Below are positions 1 through 8,468 of a DNA stretch of 64,000 nucleotides, one piece after another (position 1 is the first letter of the stretch; each line of letters opens with the position of its first letter). The translations under genes were made by a program, and so were the position numbers. The notes under the pieces are model-generated. The model had not been told where the DNA came from and made no database searches. It saw nothing but the letters and a program-made list of their open reading frames with translations. The stretch comes from an uncultured Oscillibacter sp. (GTDB lineage Bacteria; Bacillota; Clostridia; Oscillospirales; Oscillospiraceae): contig CAJOHW010000004.1 in NCBI GenBank assembly GCA_905234565.1, forward strand, positions 1 through 64,000, in the 5' to 3' direction.

Positions 1-56
1 CAGATGCTTTGTAGTAAAATGGGTATTGATGCAACAAGCCTCGCTGGTATTGGGCT

Positions 57-1781
57 TTAGCCCACGGCAATGGCATACCTAAAACCGGTAGCGTTAGAGG
101 TTAAGCCGTCCCGGTAGCGCTGCGCCTCGTCCAGAAGTTCCCCCGCGCTCTCCAATAGAACCGGCGTCATTTTACTGCCTCCGGTGATCCGGGCCAGTTC
201 CGTTTTCCGCGCTTCCCGTTCCAACATTACTACTTCCGTATACGTTCTCCCGTCCCGTTCCCCTTTTTCTACGGAGAAATGGGTGTCCGCCATAGCCGCC
301 AGCTGGGGGAGATGGGTCACGCATAAAACCTGCTTCCGGCGGCTGACCTGGGCCAGTTTTTCCGCGATCTTTTGGGCCGCCCGTCCGGAGACTCCCGTGT
401 CCACCTCGTCGAAAACCAGGGTGCCTACGGTCTCCTGTTCCGCCAGCACGTTTTTCAGCGCCAGCATAATCCGGGCCAGTTCTCCCCCGGAGGCGATCTT
501 CGCAATGGGACGCAGAGCCTCCCCCACATTGGCGGACATCAAAAACCGCACCGTGTCGCAGCCATCCGGCCCCGGCTCCCGCTCTCCAAATTCGATAGAA
601 AAGCGGATCTTCTTCATGTCCAAATCCCGCAGTTCCTCTAAGATCCTCCGCTCCAATTCCTGTCCCGCCGCCTTCCGGGCCGCCGTCAGGGCCGCTCCGG
701 AACGGGCCACCGCCGCCTCCGCTTTTTTCAGCTTCTCCTCCAACGCCGCCCGGGCATCGTCCGCCGTCTCGATGGTGTCCAGTTCCCTCCGGCTCTTTTC
801 CAGATATTCGATCATGTCCTCCACCGTGGCCCCGTACTTCTTTTCCAGCCGATAGAGCAGATCGGTCCGGCTCTCCACGGCGTCCAGCTCCTGGGGGGAG
901 AAGTCGAACTCCGCCCTCCGGTCCCGGACCGTCTCCGCGATGTCCAGCACCTCACAGCGCACTTCTTCCAGCCGCCGGTACAGTTCCCCCAACCCCTCGT
1001 CCAGGGTCCGGATGCCCCCCAGGGCGTCCTCCGCCTGACGGATCTGGTTCACCGCCCCGGCGCTCTCGTCGTCACCGTTGAGCAGATAGTCCGCGGCGGA
1101 CAGGGCGGACAGGTATTTCTCCGCGTTGCGCAGAAGGTTCCGGCGGGAGGCCAGTTCCGCTTCCTCCCCCGGCACCAACTCCGCCCGTTCCAGCTCCCCG
1201 ATCTGATAGCGCAGGCTGTCCACCCGCCTGGCCCGCTCTGCCTCGTCCATTTTCAGGGACTGGATCTCCCTGCGCAGTTTCGCCATGGCGTCGTACTCCG
1301 TCCGGTAGGCGGCAAGGGCCTCGTCGGTTCTGCCGAACCGGTCCAGATAGGCCCCGTGGCGATCCTCGTCCAAAAGCTGCTGGCCGTCGTGCTGGCCGTG
1401 GATGTTCACCAGTTCCTGGCCGATGCGCCGCAGCTGTCCCACAGTGACGGGACGTCCGTTGATCCGGCAGGCGTTCTTTCCCTCCGCCGTGATCTCCCGC
1501 TGTAAGAGCAGAACGCCGTCCTCCTCCGGGGAAAGGCCGTTCTCCCCCAGTCCCGGAAGAGTGGGGGGCACGTCGGAGAACTCCGCGCTGACAAAGGCCC
1601 GGCTGGTGCCTGTGCGCACCAGGTCCCGGGAAGTCCTGCCCCCCAGGACCGCTCCCATGGCATCGATGACGATGGATTTGCCCGCCCCGGTCTCCCCGGT
1701 CAGGGCGTTAAAGCCGCTGTGGAACCGGATGTCCGATTCCTCGATCACAGCGATGTTTTCAATATGCAGCAGTTCCAGCAT
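57..1781 (-). CDS. recN: DNA repair protein RecN
   Basis: SMC-like ATPase that acts early in double-strand-break repair, holding or organising broken ends for RecA. The N-terminus (MLELLHIENIAVIEE) is followed by the Walker A region GETGAGKSIVIDAM. A long coiled-coil middle is rich in Glu, Arg and Leu. The ABC signature region ASGGELARIMLALK and Walker B region LVFDEVDTGVSG follow. The ORF is open further upstream, but the ATG at 1781 has a GGGAGG ribosome site and matches the family N-terminus, giving 574 residues, which is near the usual 550-570. The last ~15 residues extend a little past the typical end. It is the last gene of the argR-side cluster. Confidence 0.96.
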   Translation of the reverse strand: MLELLHIENIAVIEESDIRFHSGFNALTGETGAGKSIVIDAMGAVLGGRTSRDLVRTGTSRAFVSAEFSDVPPTLPGLGENGLSPEEDGVLLLQREITAEGKNACRINGRPVTVGQLRRIGQELVNIHGQHDGQQLLDEDRHGAYLDRFGRTDEALAAYRTEYDAMAKLRREIQSLKMDEAERARRVDSLRYQIGELERAELVPGEEAELASRRNLLRNAEKYLSALSAADYLLNGDDESAGAVNQIRQAEDALGGIRTLDEGLGELYRRLEEVRCEVLDIAETVRDRRAEFDFSPQELDAVESRTDLLYRLEKKYGATVEDMIEYLEKSRRELDTIETADDARAALEEKLKKAEAAVARSGAALTAARKAAGQELERRILEELRDLDMKKIRFSIEFGEREPGPDGCDTVRFLMSANVGEALRPIAKIASGGELARIMLALKNVLAEQETVGTLVFDEVDTGVSGRAAQKIAEKLAQVSRRKQVLCVTHLPQLAAMADTHFSVEKGERDGRTYTEVVMLEREARKTELARITGGSKMTPVLLESAGELLDEAQRYRDGLTSNATGFRYAIAVG

Positions 1782-1851
1782 TGCGGATCCCTCCCATCCC
1801 GGACGGCGGCTATACATTATAATATATACAAACGTGAGAGAGCGCGATTGG

Positions 1852-2322
1852 TTACGCTTCCTCTCCCGGGGACCGGGAAAGCATCTCCCGGATCTCCTTG
1901 CAGAACAGGGCGGCAGACTCTCCGTCCCGCATGGCCACAAAGGCCGTGTCGTCCCCCGCCAGACTGCCCACCATGTCGGCCACCTCCATGTGGTCCAGGG
2001 CGGAACAGGCCGCCCCCGCCAGTCCCGGCATGGTCTTGAAGATCACCAGGTTCTGGGCCTGGTCCACGGACAGCACGCTCTCCCGGAAAATGGCCCCCAG
2101 TTTCTCCCCCACATTCAACCGCCGCCCGGAGACGGCGTAACGATACGCCCCCTGCCCGGCGGGTTCTTTCACCAGCCGCAGCTGCCGGATGTCCCGGGAG
2201 AGGGTGGCCTGGGTGGTGGCGATCCCCCGCTGTTCCAGAGCTTGCAGCAGCTGTTCCTGGGTCTGGACCCGCTGAGAGGCGATGATCTCCAAAATCGCGG
2301 CCTGACGGCCCTCTTTTTCCAT
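1852..2322 (-). CDS. argR: Arginine repressor ArgR/AhrC
   Basis: A 156-residue, full-length transcriptional regulator. The N-terminal winged helix reads out from RQAAILEIIASQ and carries the DNA-contacting region ATLSRDIRQLRLVK. The C-terminal half (about residues 85-156) is the arginine-binding oligomerisation domain, with GDDTAFVAMRDGE. In this family the protein forms a hexamer that represses arginine synthesis and activates catabolism. It sits between nadK and recN, as in Bacillus. The intergenic distance to recN is about 70 bp, and an ATA-rich stretch there could carry a recN promoter. Confidence 0.95.
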   Translation of the reverse strand: MEKEGRQAAILEIIASQRVQTQEQLLQALEQRGIATTQATLSRDIRQLRLVKEPAGQGAYRYAVSGRRLNVGEKLGAIFRESVLSVDQAQNLVIFKTMPGLAGAACSALDHMEVADMVGSLAGDDTAFVAMRDGESAALFCKEIREMLSRSPGEEA

Positions 2323-2359
2323 GTCTGTTTTCCTCCGTTATCTCTCCCGCCCCGCTCTA

Positions 2360-2392
2360 AGGACTTGCGCAACAATAAGAGGCGCAAGTCCT
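2360..2392. repeat. Perfect 11-bp hairpin between nadK and argR
   Basis: AGGACTTGCGC (2360-2370) is exactly complementary to GCGCAAGTCCT (2382-2392) around an 11-nt loop. It overlaps the nadK stop codon on the minus strand. There is no U-tract after either arm, so it is not a standard intrinsic terminator. It may be an mRNA 3'-end stabilising hairpin or a short palindromic repeat. Confidence 0.6.
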
Positions 2393-3260
2393 AACCGCCG
2401 CCAGGCAGCATCTTCTGGGCATAGATCTCGCAAAAGCTCTTTTCCGTCAGCCGCACCAATTCTAAGGTGTGGCGGCTGCGGCGCACCGTCACCGTGTCTC
2501 CGGAGTACAGGGCGAAAGCCTTGCCCTCGTCCACAAAGAGGTACACGGGCTTGCGGCCATTCCGCTCCAATTCCACCGTCAAGACGTGGTCCGGGGACAG
2601 GACGTAGGAGGAAAAGCGCATATTGTGGCTGCAAATGGGACAGATCACCAAAGCCCCCGCCACCGGCTCCACCACCGGGCCTCCGGCGGACAGGGAGTAG
2701 GCCGTGGAACCGGTGGGGGTGGAGAGAATCACCCCATCCCCGGCGATGTCCGCCAGATGCCGCCCATCGGAACACACCCGGAGGTGAATCACGTGGGAGA
2801 TAGGGCCCTCCCGGATCACCGCCTCGTTGAGTCCTAAATTGTTGTAGATCTGCCTGCCGTCCCGCTGAACGGTCACGTCCACCATCATCCGCCGCTCCGT
2901 GGAAAAGCCCTCCCGCAGGCGGTACAGCAGGTCCAGTTCCGCGGCCTCCAGTTCGGCAATGAAGCCCAGGCCCCCCATGTTCACTCCCAGCACCGGGGTC
3001 CGGTGCAGAGCCGCCATACGGGCAAGGTGCAGGATTGTGCCGTCCCCGCCGAAGGTCACCATCAGATCCGCGTCCCGGATCTCCTGGGGCAGGGACGCCA
3101 CCGAATAGTCCGCGAACAGTTCCCTGCGGATCTCCCGGAAGGGAGAGCAGACCACCGTGGAGAACCCTATGGATTGGAGGATGCGGTCCGCCTCCTTTGT
3201 GGCCGTCATGCCCGTATCCCGGCTGGGATTTGGGCAGAGGATCACTTTTTTCCCGTTCAC
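2391..3260 (-). CDS. nadK: NAD kinase
   Basis: Phosphorylates NAD+ to NADP+ using ATP or polyphosphate in the cytosol. The 289-residue protein shows the diagnostic motifs: the GGDGTIL region (TFGGDGTILHLAR, about residues 70-82), NMGGLGF, the NE/D-type region LGLNEAVI, and the glycine-rich GDGVILSTPTGSTAYSLSAGGP. The start is a GTG that overlaps the tlyA stop by four bases (GTGA), which implies translational coupling. It lies in the usual tlyA-nadK-argR-recN order. Confidence 0.96.
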   Translation of the reverse strand: MNGKKVILCPNPSRDTGMTATKEADRILQSIGFSTVVCSPFREIRRELFADYSVASLPQEIRDADLMVTFGGDGTILHLARMAALHRTPVLGVNMGGLGFIAELEAAELDLLYRLREGFSTERRMMVDVTVQRDGRQIYNNLGLNEAVIREGPISHVIHLRVCSDGRHLADIAGDGVILSTPTGSTAYSLSAGGPVVEPVAGALVICPICSHNMRFSSYVLSPDHVLTVELERNGRKPVYLFVDEGKAFALYSGDTVTVRRSRHTLELVRLTEKSFCEIYAQKMLPGGG

Positions 3261-4069
3261 AGGCTTCCCTCCTGTCCGTCCAGGGCGGCGTGGGACGCCG
3301 CCACCAGGGCCGTCAAATCCCAGGCGGTCTCCCGCTCCGGCGGCTGGACGCTCAGATATCCCAAATACTCTATATTCCCCTCCGGGCCACGGATGGGGGA
3401 CCAGTCCAGGCCCCGGACGAAGAAGTTTCCCTGGGCGGCGTGTTCCAGGAACCCTTCCAGCACTTCCCGGTGGACCGCCGGATCCCGGACCACGCCTTTC
3501 TTTCCCACCTTGCCCCGTCCCGCCTCAAACTGGGGCTTGATGAGGCACACCGCCTGGGCATCGTCCCTCATCAGAGCCCGCAGAGGCGGCAGGATCAGAT
3601 TTAAGGAAATAAAGCTCACGTCCACGGAGGCGAAATCCAGTTTCTCCGGGATCTGTTCCCCTGTGATGTACCGGGCGTTGGTCCGCTCCAAGCAGACCAC
3701 CCGGGGGTCCTGGCGGAGTTTCCAGGCCAGCTGCCCGTAGCCCACGTCCACGGCGTAGACCTTCGCCGCGCCGTTTTGCAGCATACAGTCCGTAAAGCCC
3801 CCGGTAGAGGCCCCGATGTCGGCGCAGACCGCGCCGGTAAGGGAGATGGGGAAGACCGCCATGGCCTTTTCCAGCTTTCGTCCCCCCCGGCTGACGTACC
3901 GCTCCTCCTCCCGGAGGACAATCTCCGCATCCTCCGGTACCGCCGTGCCGGGCTTGTCCACCCGCCGCCCATTGACAAACACCGTTCCGCCCATAATGGC
4001 GGCCTGGGCCTTCTGGCGGCTCTCCCGCAGGCCCCGTTCCATCAGGACCAGGTCCAGCCGTTTCTTCAT
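3257..4069 (-). CDS. tlyA: TlyA family rRNA 2'-O-methyltransferase
   Basis: A 270-residue protein (also called YqxC) with an N-terminal S4 RNA-binding domain (KRLDLVLMERGLRESRQKAQ) and a C-terminal FtsJ-like SAM-dependent methyltransferase. The SAM site is ADIGASTGGFTDCML, and LDFASVDVSFISL and CLIKPQFEAGR follow. Family members methylate ribose in 16S/23S rRNA. The open frame extends 48 codons upstream, but the ATG at 4069 overlaps the dxs stop as ATGA and begins at the S4 domain, so it is the likely start. The old label haemolysin is a family name only. Confidence 0.93.
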   Translation of the reverse strand: MKKRLDLVLMERGLRESRQKAQAAIMGGTVFVNGRRVDKPGTAVPEDAEIVLREEERYVSRGGRKLEKAMAVFPISLTGAVCADIGASTGGFTDCMLQNGAAKVYAVDVGYGQLAWKLRQDPRVVCLERTNARYITGEQIPEKLDFASVDVSFISLNLILPPLRALMRDDAQAVCLIKPQFEAGRGKVGKKGVVRDPAVHREVLEGFLEHAAQGNFFVRGLDWSPIRGPEGNIEYLGYLSVQPPERETAWDLTALVAASHAALDGQEGSL

Positions 4070-5910
4070 CCCGCCGCCTCCCGTACCGCCCTGATGATGC
4101 CCTCCGGATCCAGGCCTAAGGTGTATTCCAACTGGGGGACGCTGCCCGCCTGGGCAAAGGCGTCTCCCGCGTTTTTCAAAAGCATCCGCCGGGGGGCACA
4201 GCCGTGGGCACATAAAATCGCGGCAATCCGCTCCCCCACGCAGCCCCGGCCATAGCAGTCCTCTAACACCAGCACCGTGTCCTTATTCCCGAAAGCCCGG
4301 CAGATCTCCCCCTCGTCCAGAGGGCCGATCCGGTTCAGTTTCCATACCTCCGGGGACAGGTCCTCCAGCCCTCCGGCGGCTTGGATCACATGATTAATAA
4401 GCACACCGTAGGACACCAGAACCGTCGATCCCGTCCCTTGCAGACAAATCAGGTTTCCCCGGGACACGTCCCGCCGGAAGGCCCCCTCCCCGCCCCGGGG
4501 ATAGCGCACCGCCACGGGGCCGGGAATCTCAAAGAGCGCCTGACGGAGCATAGACCGCAGTTCCGCGAAACTCGCGGGGCACAGCACCGTATAGCCCGGA
4601 ATGGCCGGGAGAAACAGGGCGTCAAAGCAGCCGTGATGGGTCTCCCCGTCGGCTCCCACCAGCCCCGCCCGGTCCACAGCCAGCACCACGTGGAGTTTTT
4701 CCAAGGCGATGTCGTGAATCAGCATATCCACGGACCGCTGAAGAAAGGTGGAGTACACCGCAAACACCGGGATCCTCCCTTGGCTGGCCAGGCCCGCCGC
4801 CATAGAGGCCCCGTGGCCCTCCGCAATGCCCACGTCAAAAAAGCGGTCCGGAAAGGCAGAGGCAAACTGAGAAAGGCCCGTCCCGTCCTGCATGGCGGCG
4901 GTGATGGCGCAGATCCGGGAGTCCTCTTTGGCGTACTCCGTCAGGGCCTCCCCAAAGATCTGGGAAAATCCCGGGACCTCCGGTTTCAGCGGCGCTCCTG
5001 TCTCCGGATGAAACGGCCCCACCCCGTGGAAGCGGTCCGGATTCTCCTCCGCGTAGAGACAGCCCTTTCCCTTCTGGGTTTTCACATGGACCAGCACCGG
5101 GCCGTCCTGTTCCTTGGCCCATTGGAGCACGTCGCACAGCCGGTCCAGATCGTGGCCGTCGATGGGCCCCAAGTAGGAAAAGCCCATATCCTCAAACAGG
5201 CTGCTTCTGGGCAAAACCAGCTTTTTCAGTCCGGTTTTCAACCGGTGGTTGAACCGGTACAGGAGGTTCCGCCGGGGCTGGCGGCCAAAAAGGCTCCGGT
5301 ACCACTTCTTGAAGTGATAGTACGCCGGACGGGAGCGCAGCTGGTTCAAATGCTCGGTCAGTCCCCCCACGTTGGGGCTGATGGACATCCCGTTGTCGTT
5401 GAGGATCACGATCAGGGGTTCCCCGGAGGCCCCGGCGTTGTTGATGCCCTCATAGGCAAGACCCCCGGTCAAGGCCCCGTCCCCCATCAGGGCCAGAACG
5501 CTGTACTGTTCTCCCCCCAAGGTTCTGGCCCGGGCCATGCCCAGGGCTACCGACACGGAGTTGGAGGCGTGTCCCGCGATGAAGGCGTCGTGGACGCTCT
5601 CGCAGGGCTTGGGAAAGCCGGAAAGCCCCCCGAACTGCCGGAGGGTGGGAAACTGGGAGGCCCGCCCGGTCAGAATCTTATGCACATAGGATTGGTGCCC
5701 CACGTCGAACACCAGCCGGTCCCGGGAGGTGTCGAACACCCGGTGGATGGCCACGGTCAGTTCCACCACCCCCAAGTTGGAGGCCAGGTGTCCCCCGGTG
5801 CGGGCCACATTCTCCACCAGAAAGGCCCGCAGTTCCCGGCACAGTTCCGGAAGCTCCGCCCTGTCCAGGGCCTTGACATCCGCGGGGGAGTGGATTTGTT
5901 CCAGAATCAT
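4066..5910 (-). CDS. dxs: 1-deoxy-D-xylulose-5-phosphate synthase
   Basis: Thiamine-diphosphate enzyme that condenses pyruvate with glyceraldehyde-3-phosphate, the first step of the MEP isoprenoid pathway. Visible motifs are GHQSYVHKILTGR, the ThDP-binding GDGALTGGLAYEGINNAG, GPIDGHDL, and the C-terminal transketolase part with AVRYPRGG. There are two in-frame ATGs, at 5916 and 5910. The GGGAGG site lies only one base before the first but seven before the second, so 5910 (MILEQIHSP) is preferred. It gives 614 residues. It lies in the isoprenoid block with ispA, separated from it by oapA and the OLE RNA. Confidence 0.96.
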   Translation of the reverse strand: MILEQIHSPADVKALDRAELPELCRELRAFLVENVARTGGHLASNLGVVELTVAIHRVFDTSRDRLVFDVGHQSYVHKILTGRASQFPTLRQFGGLSGFPKPCESVHDAFIAGHASNSVSVALGMARARTLGGEQYSVLALMGDGALTGGLAYEGINNAGASGEPLIVILNDNGMSISPNVGGLTEHLNQLRSRPAYYHFKKWYRSLFGRQPRRNLLYRFNHRLKTGLKKLVLPRSSLFEDMGFSYLGPIDGHDLDRLCDVLQWAKEQDGPVLVHVKTQKGKGCLYAEENPDRFHGVGPFHPETGAPLKPEVPGFSQIFGEALTEYAKEDSRICAITAAMQDGTGLSQFASAFPDRFFDVGIAEGHGASMAAGLASQGRIPVFAVYSTFLQRSVDMLIHDIALEKLHVVLAVDRAGLVGADGETHHGCFDALFLPAIPGYTVLCPASFAELRSMLRQALFEIPGPVAVRYPRGGEGAFRRDVSRGNLICLQGTGSTVLVSYGVLINHVIQAAGGLEDLSPEVWKLNRIGPLDEGEICRAFGNKDTVLVLEDCYGRGCVGERIAAILCAHGCAPRRMLLKNAGDAFAQAGSVPQLEYTLGLDPEGIIRAVREAAG

Positions 5911-5952
5911 GCGCATACCTCCCGTTGCCGGTACTGGTCGGAAAACTGGTGC

Positions 5953-6489
5953 TTATCGGTGAAACAGGTGCAGAAACCGCCCCACCCAGTACAGCACCTG
6001 GGTGCCCTTTTGGATGGCGAAGGTCTTGGACAGGGCCTTCCCGCCGATGGTCAGGCCGGAGATCAGCGCCGTGACGCCTACGGAGATCAGGATGCTCCGG
6101 GTATCAAAAGCCTGCTGCAGCTGGGTCACAATGACCGCCGCCGTGACGCCGCTGACGATGCCGCAGATGTCCCCCACCACATCGTTGCACACGCTGGAAA
6201 CTCTCCCCGCGTTTCGCAGAAGGCCCAGGGCCTCTCTTGCCCCCTTCTCCTTGTGGGACGCCATGGAGTGGAGAGGCTTGGGATCCGCGGCAGTCACGGC
6301 CACGCCGATGATGTCGAACCCGATGCCCAGGAGGATGAACAGCACCAGCACCACGGCGGCGAAGGCCGCCCCCGCCTCCTCTAAGAAAAACTGGGAAGCG
6401 AAACTCAGGGCCGCCGACAACGCCACCGCCAAAAAAAATACCGTCACCGCCCAGCGGTAGGGCGGTTCCTTCCCCTTTGGTCTCTTCAA
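5953..6489 (-). CDS. oapA: OLE-associated membrane protein OapA (predicted)
   Basis: A 178-residue membrane protein with four hydrophobic stretches: about residues 13-33, 38-65, 105-122 and 130-150. A conserved-looking polar segment lies between helices 2 and 3 (SMASHKEKGAREALGLLRNAG). Such proteins are often labelled CorB/DUF21-like because of weak similarity to Mg/Co transporters. The call as OapA rests on position: it lies directly downstream of the OLE RNA candidate, between ispA and dxs, as in Bacillus halodurans. Known OapA binds OLE RNA at the membrane, and the pair affects tolerance to cold, alcohols and Mg2+. The start is TTG at 6489 with AAGGAG upstream. Confidence 0.8.
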   Translation of the reverse strand: MKRPKGKEPPYRWAVTVFFLAVALSAALSFASQFFLEEAGAAFAAVVLVLFILLGIGFDIIGVAVTAADPKPLHSMASHKEKGAREALGLLRNAGRVSSVCNDVVGDICGIVSGVTAAVIVTQLQQAFDTRSILISVGVTALISGLTIGGKALSKTFAIQKGTQVLYWVGRFLHLFHR

Positions 6490-6517
6490 AGCAAGCTCCT
6501 TATTCCATCTAAGAGTT

Positions 6518-6599
6518 TATACTCGCGCTCTTTAAGATTTGCCGCATTTAAGGTCACTGGCACGGCAACCAGAGGCAAATTGAATCGCTCACGAGTATA
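6518..6599. repeat. Intergenic palindromic repeat, copy A
   Basis: One of four related ~75-bp intergenic elements in this window. The core reads CGCGCTCTTTnnGATTTGCC, then a CACGGCAAC box, then GGCAAAT and a TCGCTCACGAGTAT tail. It folds as outer arms TATACTCG/CGAGTATA (6518-6525 and 6592-6599) and inner arms ATTTGCC/GGCAAAT. It sits between the OLE RNA 3' end and oapA, so it is probably transcribed. Confidence 0.8.
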
Positions 6600-6614
6600 G
6601 ATCATACAAATAAG

Positions 6615-7270
6615 GCCGAATGGCGGCGGCGGGACGGGTAAATCTTACGGCATAGGTACGGGCTGGCTTTCCCCAAGGCGCACCCCCCGTTGCCGGTGGA
6701 GGCGGTTCCCCTTTCAGCGCCAAGGCACGCTGTTGCCAACCGTGCTGCCCGACTGCCACTGAGTCCGCACTGCAATCCCCGCCCCGCCCGTGTGTCGACA
6801 GCCGAGGTGATTTCCACACCAGATTCCTCCGCTCCTTTAGCCTCTTTTGCACAGCGGGTTTCAAAAGGCGATCACAGCGCCGCTCCGGCCAGAGCGGCGC
6901 CGCGTAGTTCCCCTATCCACCCGCTCCACGCAAGGCAGGCTACATCTGCACACAGCGTTACGGCCCCCTTTGGACCGATGCACCGCATTGCAGGTTCACA
7001 ATCCGCTTCGTACGCGGGCCGGAATACCGCCTCGGGAGTACGTCCGCGCACAAGAACGGGTCTCCACGGAGACAGGGTCGGGTCGGCCATGCCATTGACC
7101 GGCGCCCTGGGTCCGCAAGCATACGGGGTCGTATGCTTCCCTCCAGCACCCACCCGAAACTGGGCGTAACAAGCAGGCACCACAGGTTTCATCGGTATGC
7201 CCTTCAGAGGATTTTTAGGCCCTCCCTGAGAAGCGGAAAATCTGACTCGGATACTGCGCCGCCATTCAGC
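6615..7270 (-). ncRNA. ole: OLE RNA (ornate large extremophilic RNA), predicted
   Basis: A 656-nt gene-free, highly structured region transcribed from a good promoter at 7277-7305. The transcript ends pair: 14 bases at 7270-7257 are complementary (one G-U) to 6628-6615, closing a terminal stem. Internal hairpins include a 9-bp GCGCCGCTC/GAGCGGCGC stem (6877-6900), an 8-bp AAGCATAC/GTATGCTT stem (7117-7138), and GTCTCC/GGAGAC. Short ORFs exist on both strands but have no family resemblance. OLE RNAs are ~600 nt, lie between ispA and dxs, and precede oapA, exactly as here. I could not align to the Rfam OLE model, so the identity rests on synteny, size and structure. No strong terminator follows, so read-through or processing into oapA is likely. 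Confidence 0.85.
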
Positions 7271-7276
7271 GCCTTT

Positions 7277-7305
7277 ATTCTATCACATTTTGCCGGCGGA
7301 AACAA
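7277..7305 (-). promoter_or_regulatory. Promoter of the OLE RNA
   Basis: On the minus strand, -35 TTGTTT (7305-7300), a 17-nt spacer and -10 TAGAAT (7282-7277), with an extended TGA directly before the -10. The predicted start is about 7270, which is exactly where the 5' strand of the closing stem begins. Confidence 0.75.
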
Positions 7306-7350
7306 GTTTTCCGTACATTTTTTATGGTGTTTCCCTGATTTTCCGCCGTC

Positions 7351-8220
7351 TCAGGACCGCCGCTCCATCAAACTCCGGGCGAGCTTAAGCAAAAAGCCGT
7401 CCTTATCATAGGGAGCGGCGGCGGACAGGGCTTGGTCCGTACAGGCGGCCACCTGTTGGGCGCAGCCCTCCAAACCGAAAAAGTCCACAAAGGTCCGCTT
7501 TCCCGCCTGGGCGTCGGAACCCGTGGGCTTGCCGAACTCCCCGGCATCGCCGATGACATCCAGCATATCGTCCCGGATCTGGAAGGCAAGGCCTAAGGCG
7601 TAGCCGTATTCCGCCGCCGCGTTCCGGTACGCCTCATCCCCTCCGGCGGCGGCGGCGCCCATCTGACAGCTCCCGGCGATCATGGCCCCGGTTTTCAATC
7701 GGTGGACTTCCTCCACCTCCGCCTTCGTCTCGGAGACGCACAGGGTGTCCAGCACTTGTCCCGCCGCCATGCCCGCGGCACCAGAGGCTTTCGATAAAAT
7801 CAGGGCGCAGTCCGCCCGGGCCCCCGCTTCCAAGCCCGGGGATTCCAGAATCAGCCGGTAGGCCTCCGCCTGTAACGTGTCTCCGGCCAGCACCGCCATA
7901 GTCTCCCCATAGGCAATGTGGTTGGCTGGTTTCCCCCGGCGGGTGTCGCTGTCGTCCATGCAGGGGAGGTCATCGTGGATCAGGGAGAAGGTGTGAACCA
8001 GTTCCACCGCACAGGCCGCCGGAAGGGCCAGCTTCCAGTCCAGGCCCCCCAAGCGGGCAAATTCCAGCACCAGCACCGGACGGATCCGCTTGCCCCCTAA
8101 GAGCAGACTGTACCGCATGGAATCATACAATCCCTTCCAGCGGGGAGCGCCCCGGAACTGTCCGTCCAGAAACGCCTCCACCGCCTTCCGGTACGTCTCA
8201 TAGCGCTCTTGAAACTCCAT
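7351..8220 (-). CDS. ispA: Farnesyl/geranyl diphosphate synthase (polyprenyl synthetase)
   Basis: A 289-residue trans-prenyltransferase that elongates DMAPP with IPP. The first aspartate-rich motif is DDLPCMDDSDTRRG and the second is QIRDDMLDVIGD. GGKRIRPVL is the substrate-binding region, and KTGAMI is the conserved Lys-Thr. The start ATG at 8220 overlaps the xseB stop by one base (TAATG), preceded by GGAGGGGAC within xseB. It supplies the prenyl chain downstream of Dxs, and its 3' end abuts the OLE RNA promoter. Confidence 0.96.
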   Translation of the reverse strand: MEFQERYETYRKAVEAFLDGQFRGAPRWKGLYDSMRYSLLLGGKRIRPVLVLEFARLGGLDWKLALPAACAVELVHTFSLIHDDLPCMDDSDTRRGKPANHIAYGETMAVLAGDTLQAEAYRLILESPGLEAGARADCALILSKASGAAGMAAGQVLDTLCVSETKAEVEEVHRLKTGAMIAGSCQMGAAAAGGDEAYRNAAAEYGYALGLAFQIRDDMLDVIGDAGEFGKPTGSDAQAGKRTFVDFFGLEGCAQQVAACTDQALSAAAPYDKDGFLLKLARSLMERRS

Positions 8221-8468
8221 TACGTCCCCTCCTCGCCGTCTGCCCCAAAGGGCAGTTCCACCGGGGCCCCGTCCGGCCCCTTCATGAGCTTTACCACCTG
8301 CTGCTCCGCCTGGTCCAGCTGGGCGGAACACTCCCCGATGAGTTTGGTGCCCTCTTCAAACAGGGCCAGGGAGTCCGCCAAGGGAGCGTCCCCCCGTTCC
8401 AGACGGGCCACAATCTCCTCCAACCGGGCGATCCGCTCCTCAAAGGTCTGCTTCTTTTTTACCGCCAT
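8220..8468 (-). CDS. xseB: Exodeoxyribonuclease VII small subunit
   Basis: An 82-residue protein matching the XseB family: TFEERIARLEEIVARLERGD, then a LADSLALFEEGTKLI helix. It binds the large subunit XseA to make the single-strand exonuclease. It overlaps xseA by 29 bases at its start and ispA by one base at its end, so all three are translationally coupled. Confidence 0.95.
   Translation of the reverse strand: MAVKKKQTFEERIARLEEIVARLERGDAPLADSLALFEEGTKLIGECSAQLDQAEQQVVKLMKGPDGAPVELPFGADGEEGT

Noticed and set aside
1..56. Inverted GGGCT/AGCCC at 53-63 and the slightly long RecN C-terminus.
   Set aside because: The sequence is cut at the window edge. I cannot tell a terminator from a short palindrome, or a real C-terminal extension from a small insertion.
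4381..6384. A 667-codon plus-strand frame opposite dxs and oapA.
   Set aside because: It is the high-GC antisense shadow of dxs, with His/Gln/Gly-rich composition and no family likeness. Similar long shadows (for example 31736-33847 minus, 26885-28567 minus, 59772-61190 plus) were rejected for the same reason.
6690..7192. Short ORFs on both strands in the ispA-oapA gap.
   Set aside because: Their composition is Arg/Pro/Ala-rich and resembles no protein. The region has paired RNA ends, so it is better explained as OLE RNA.
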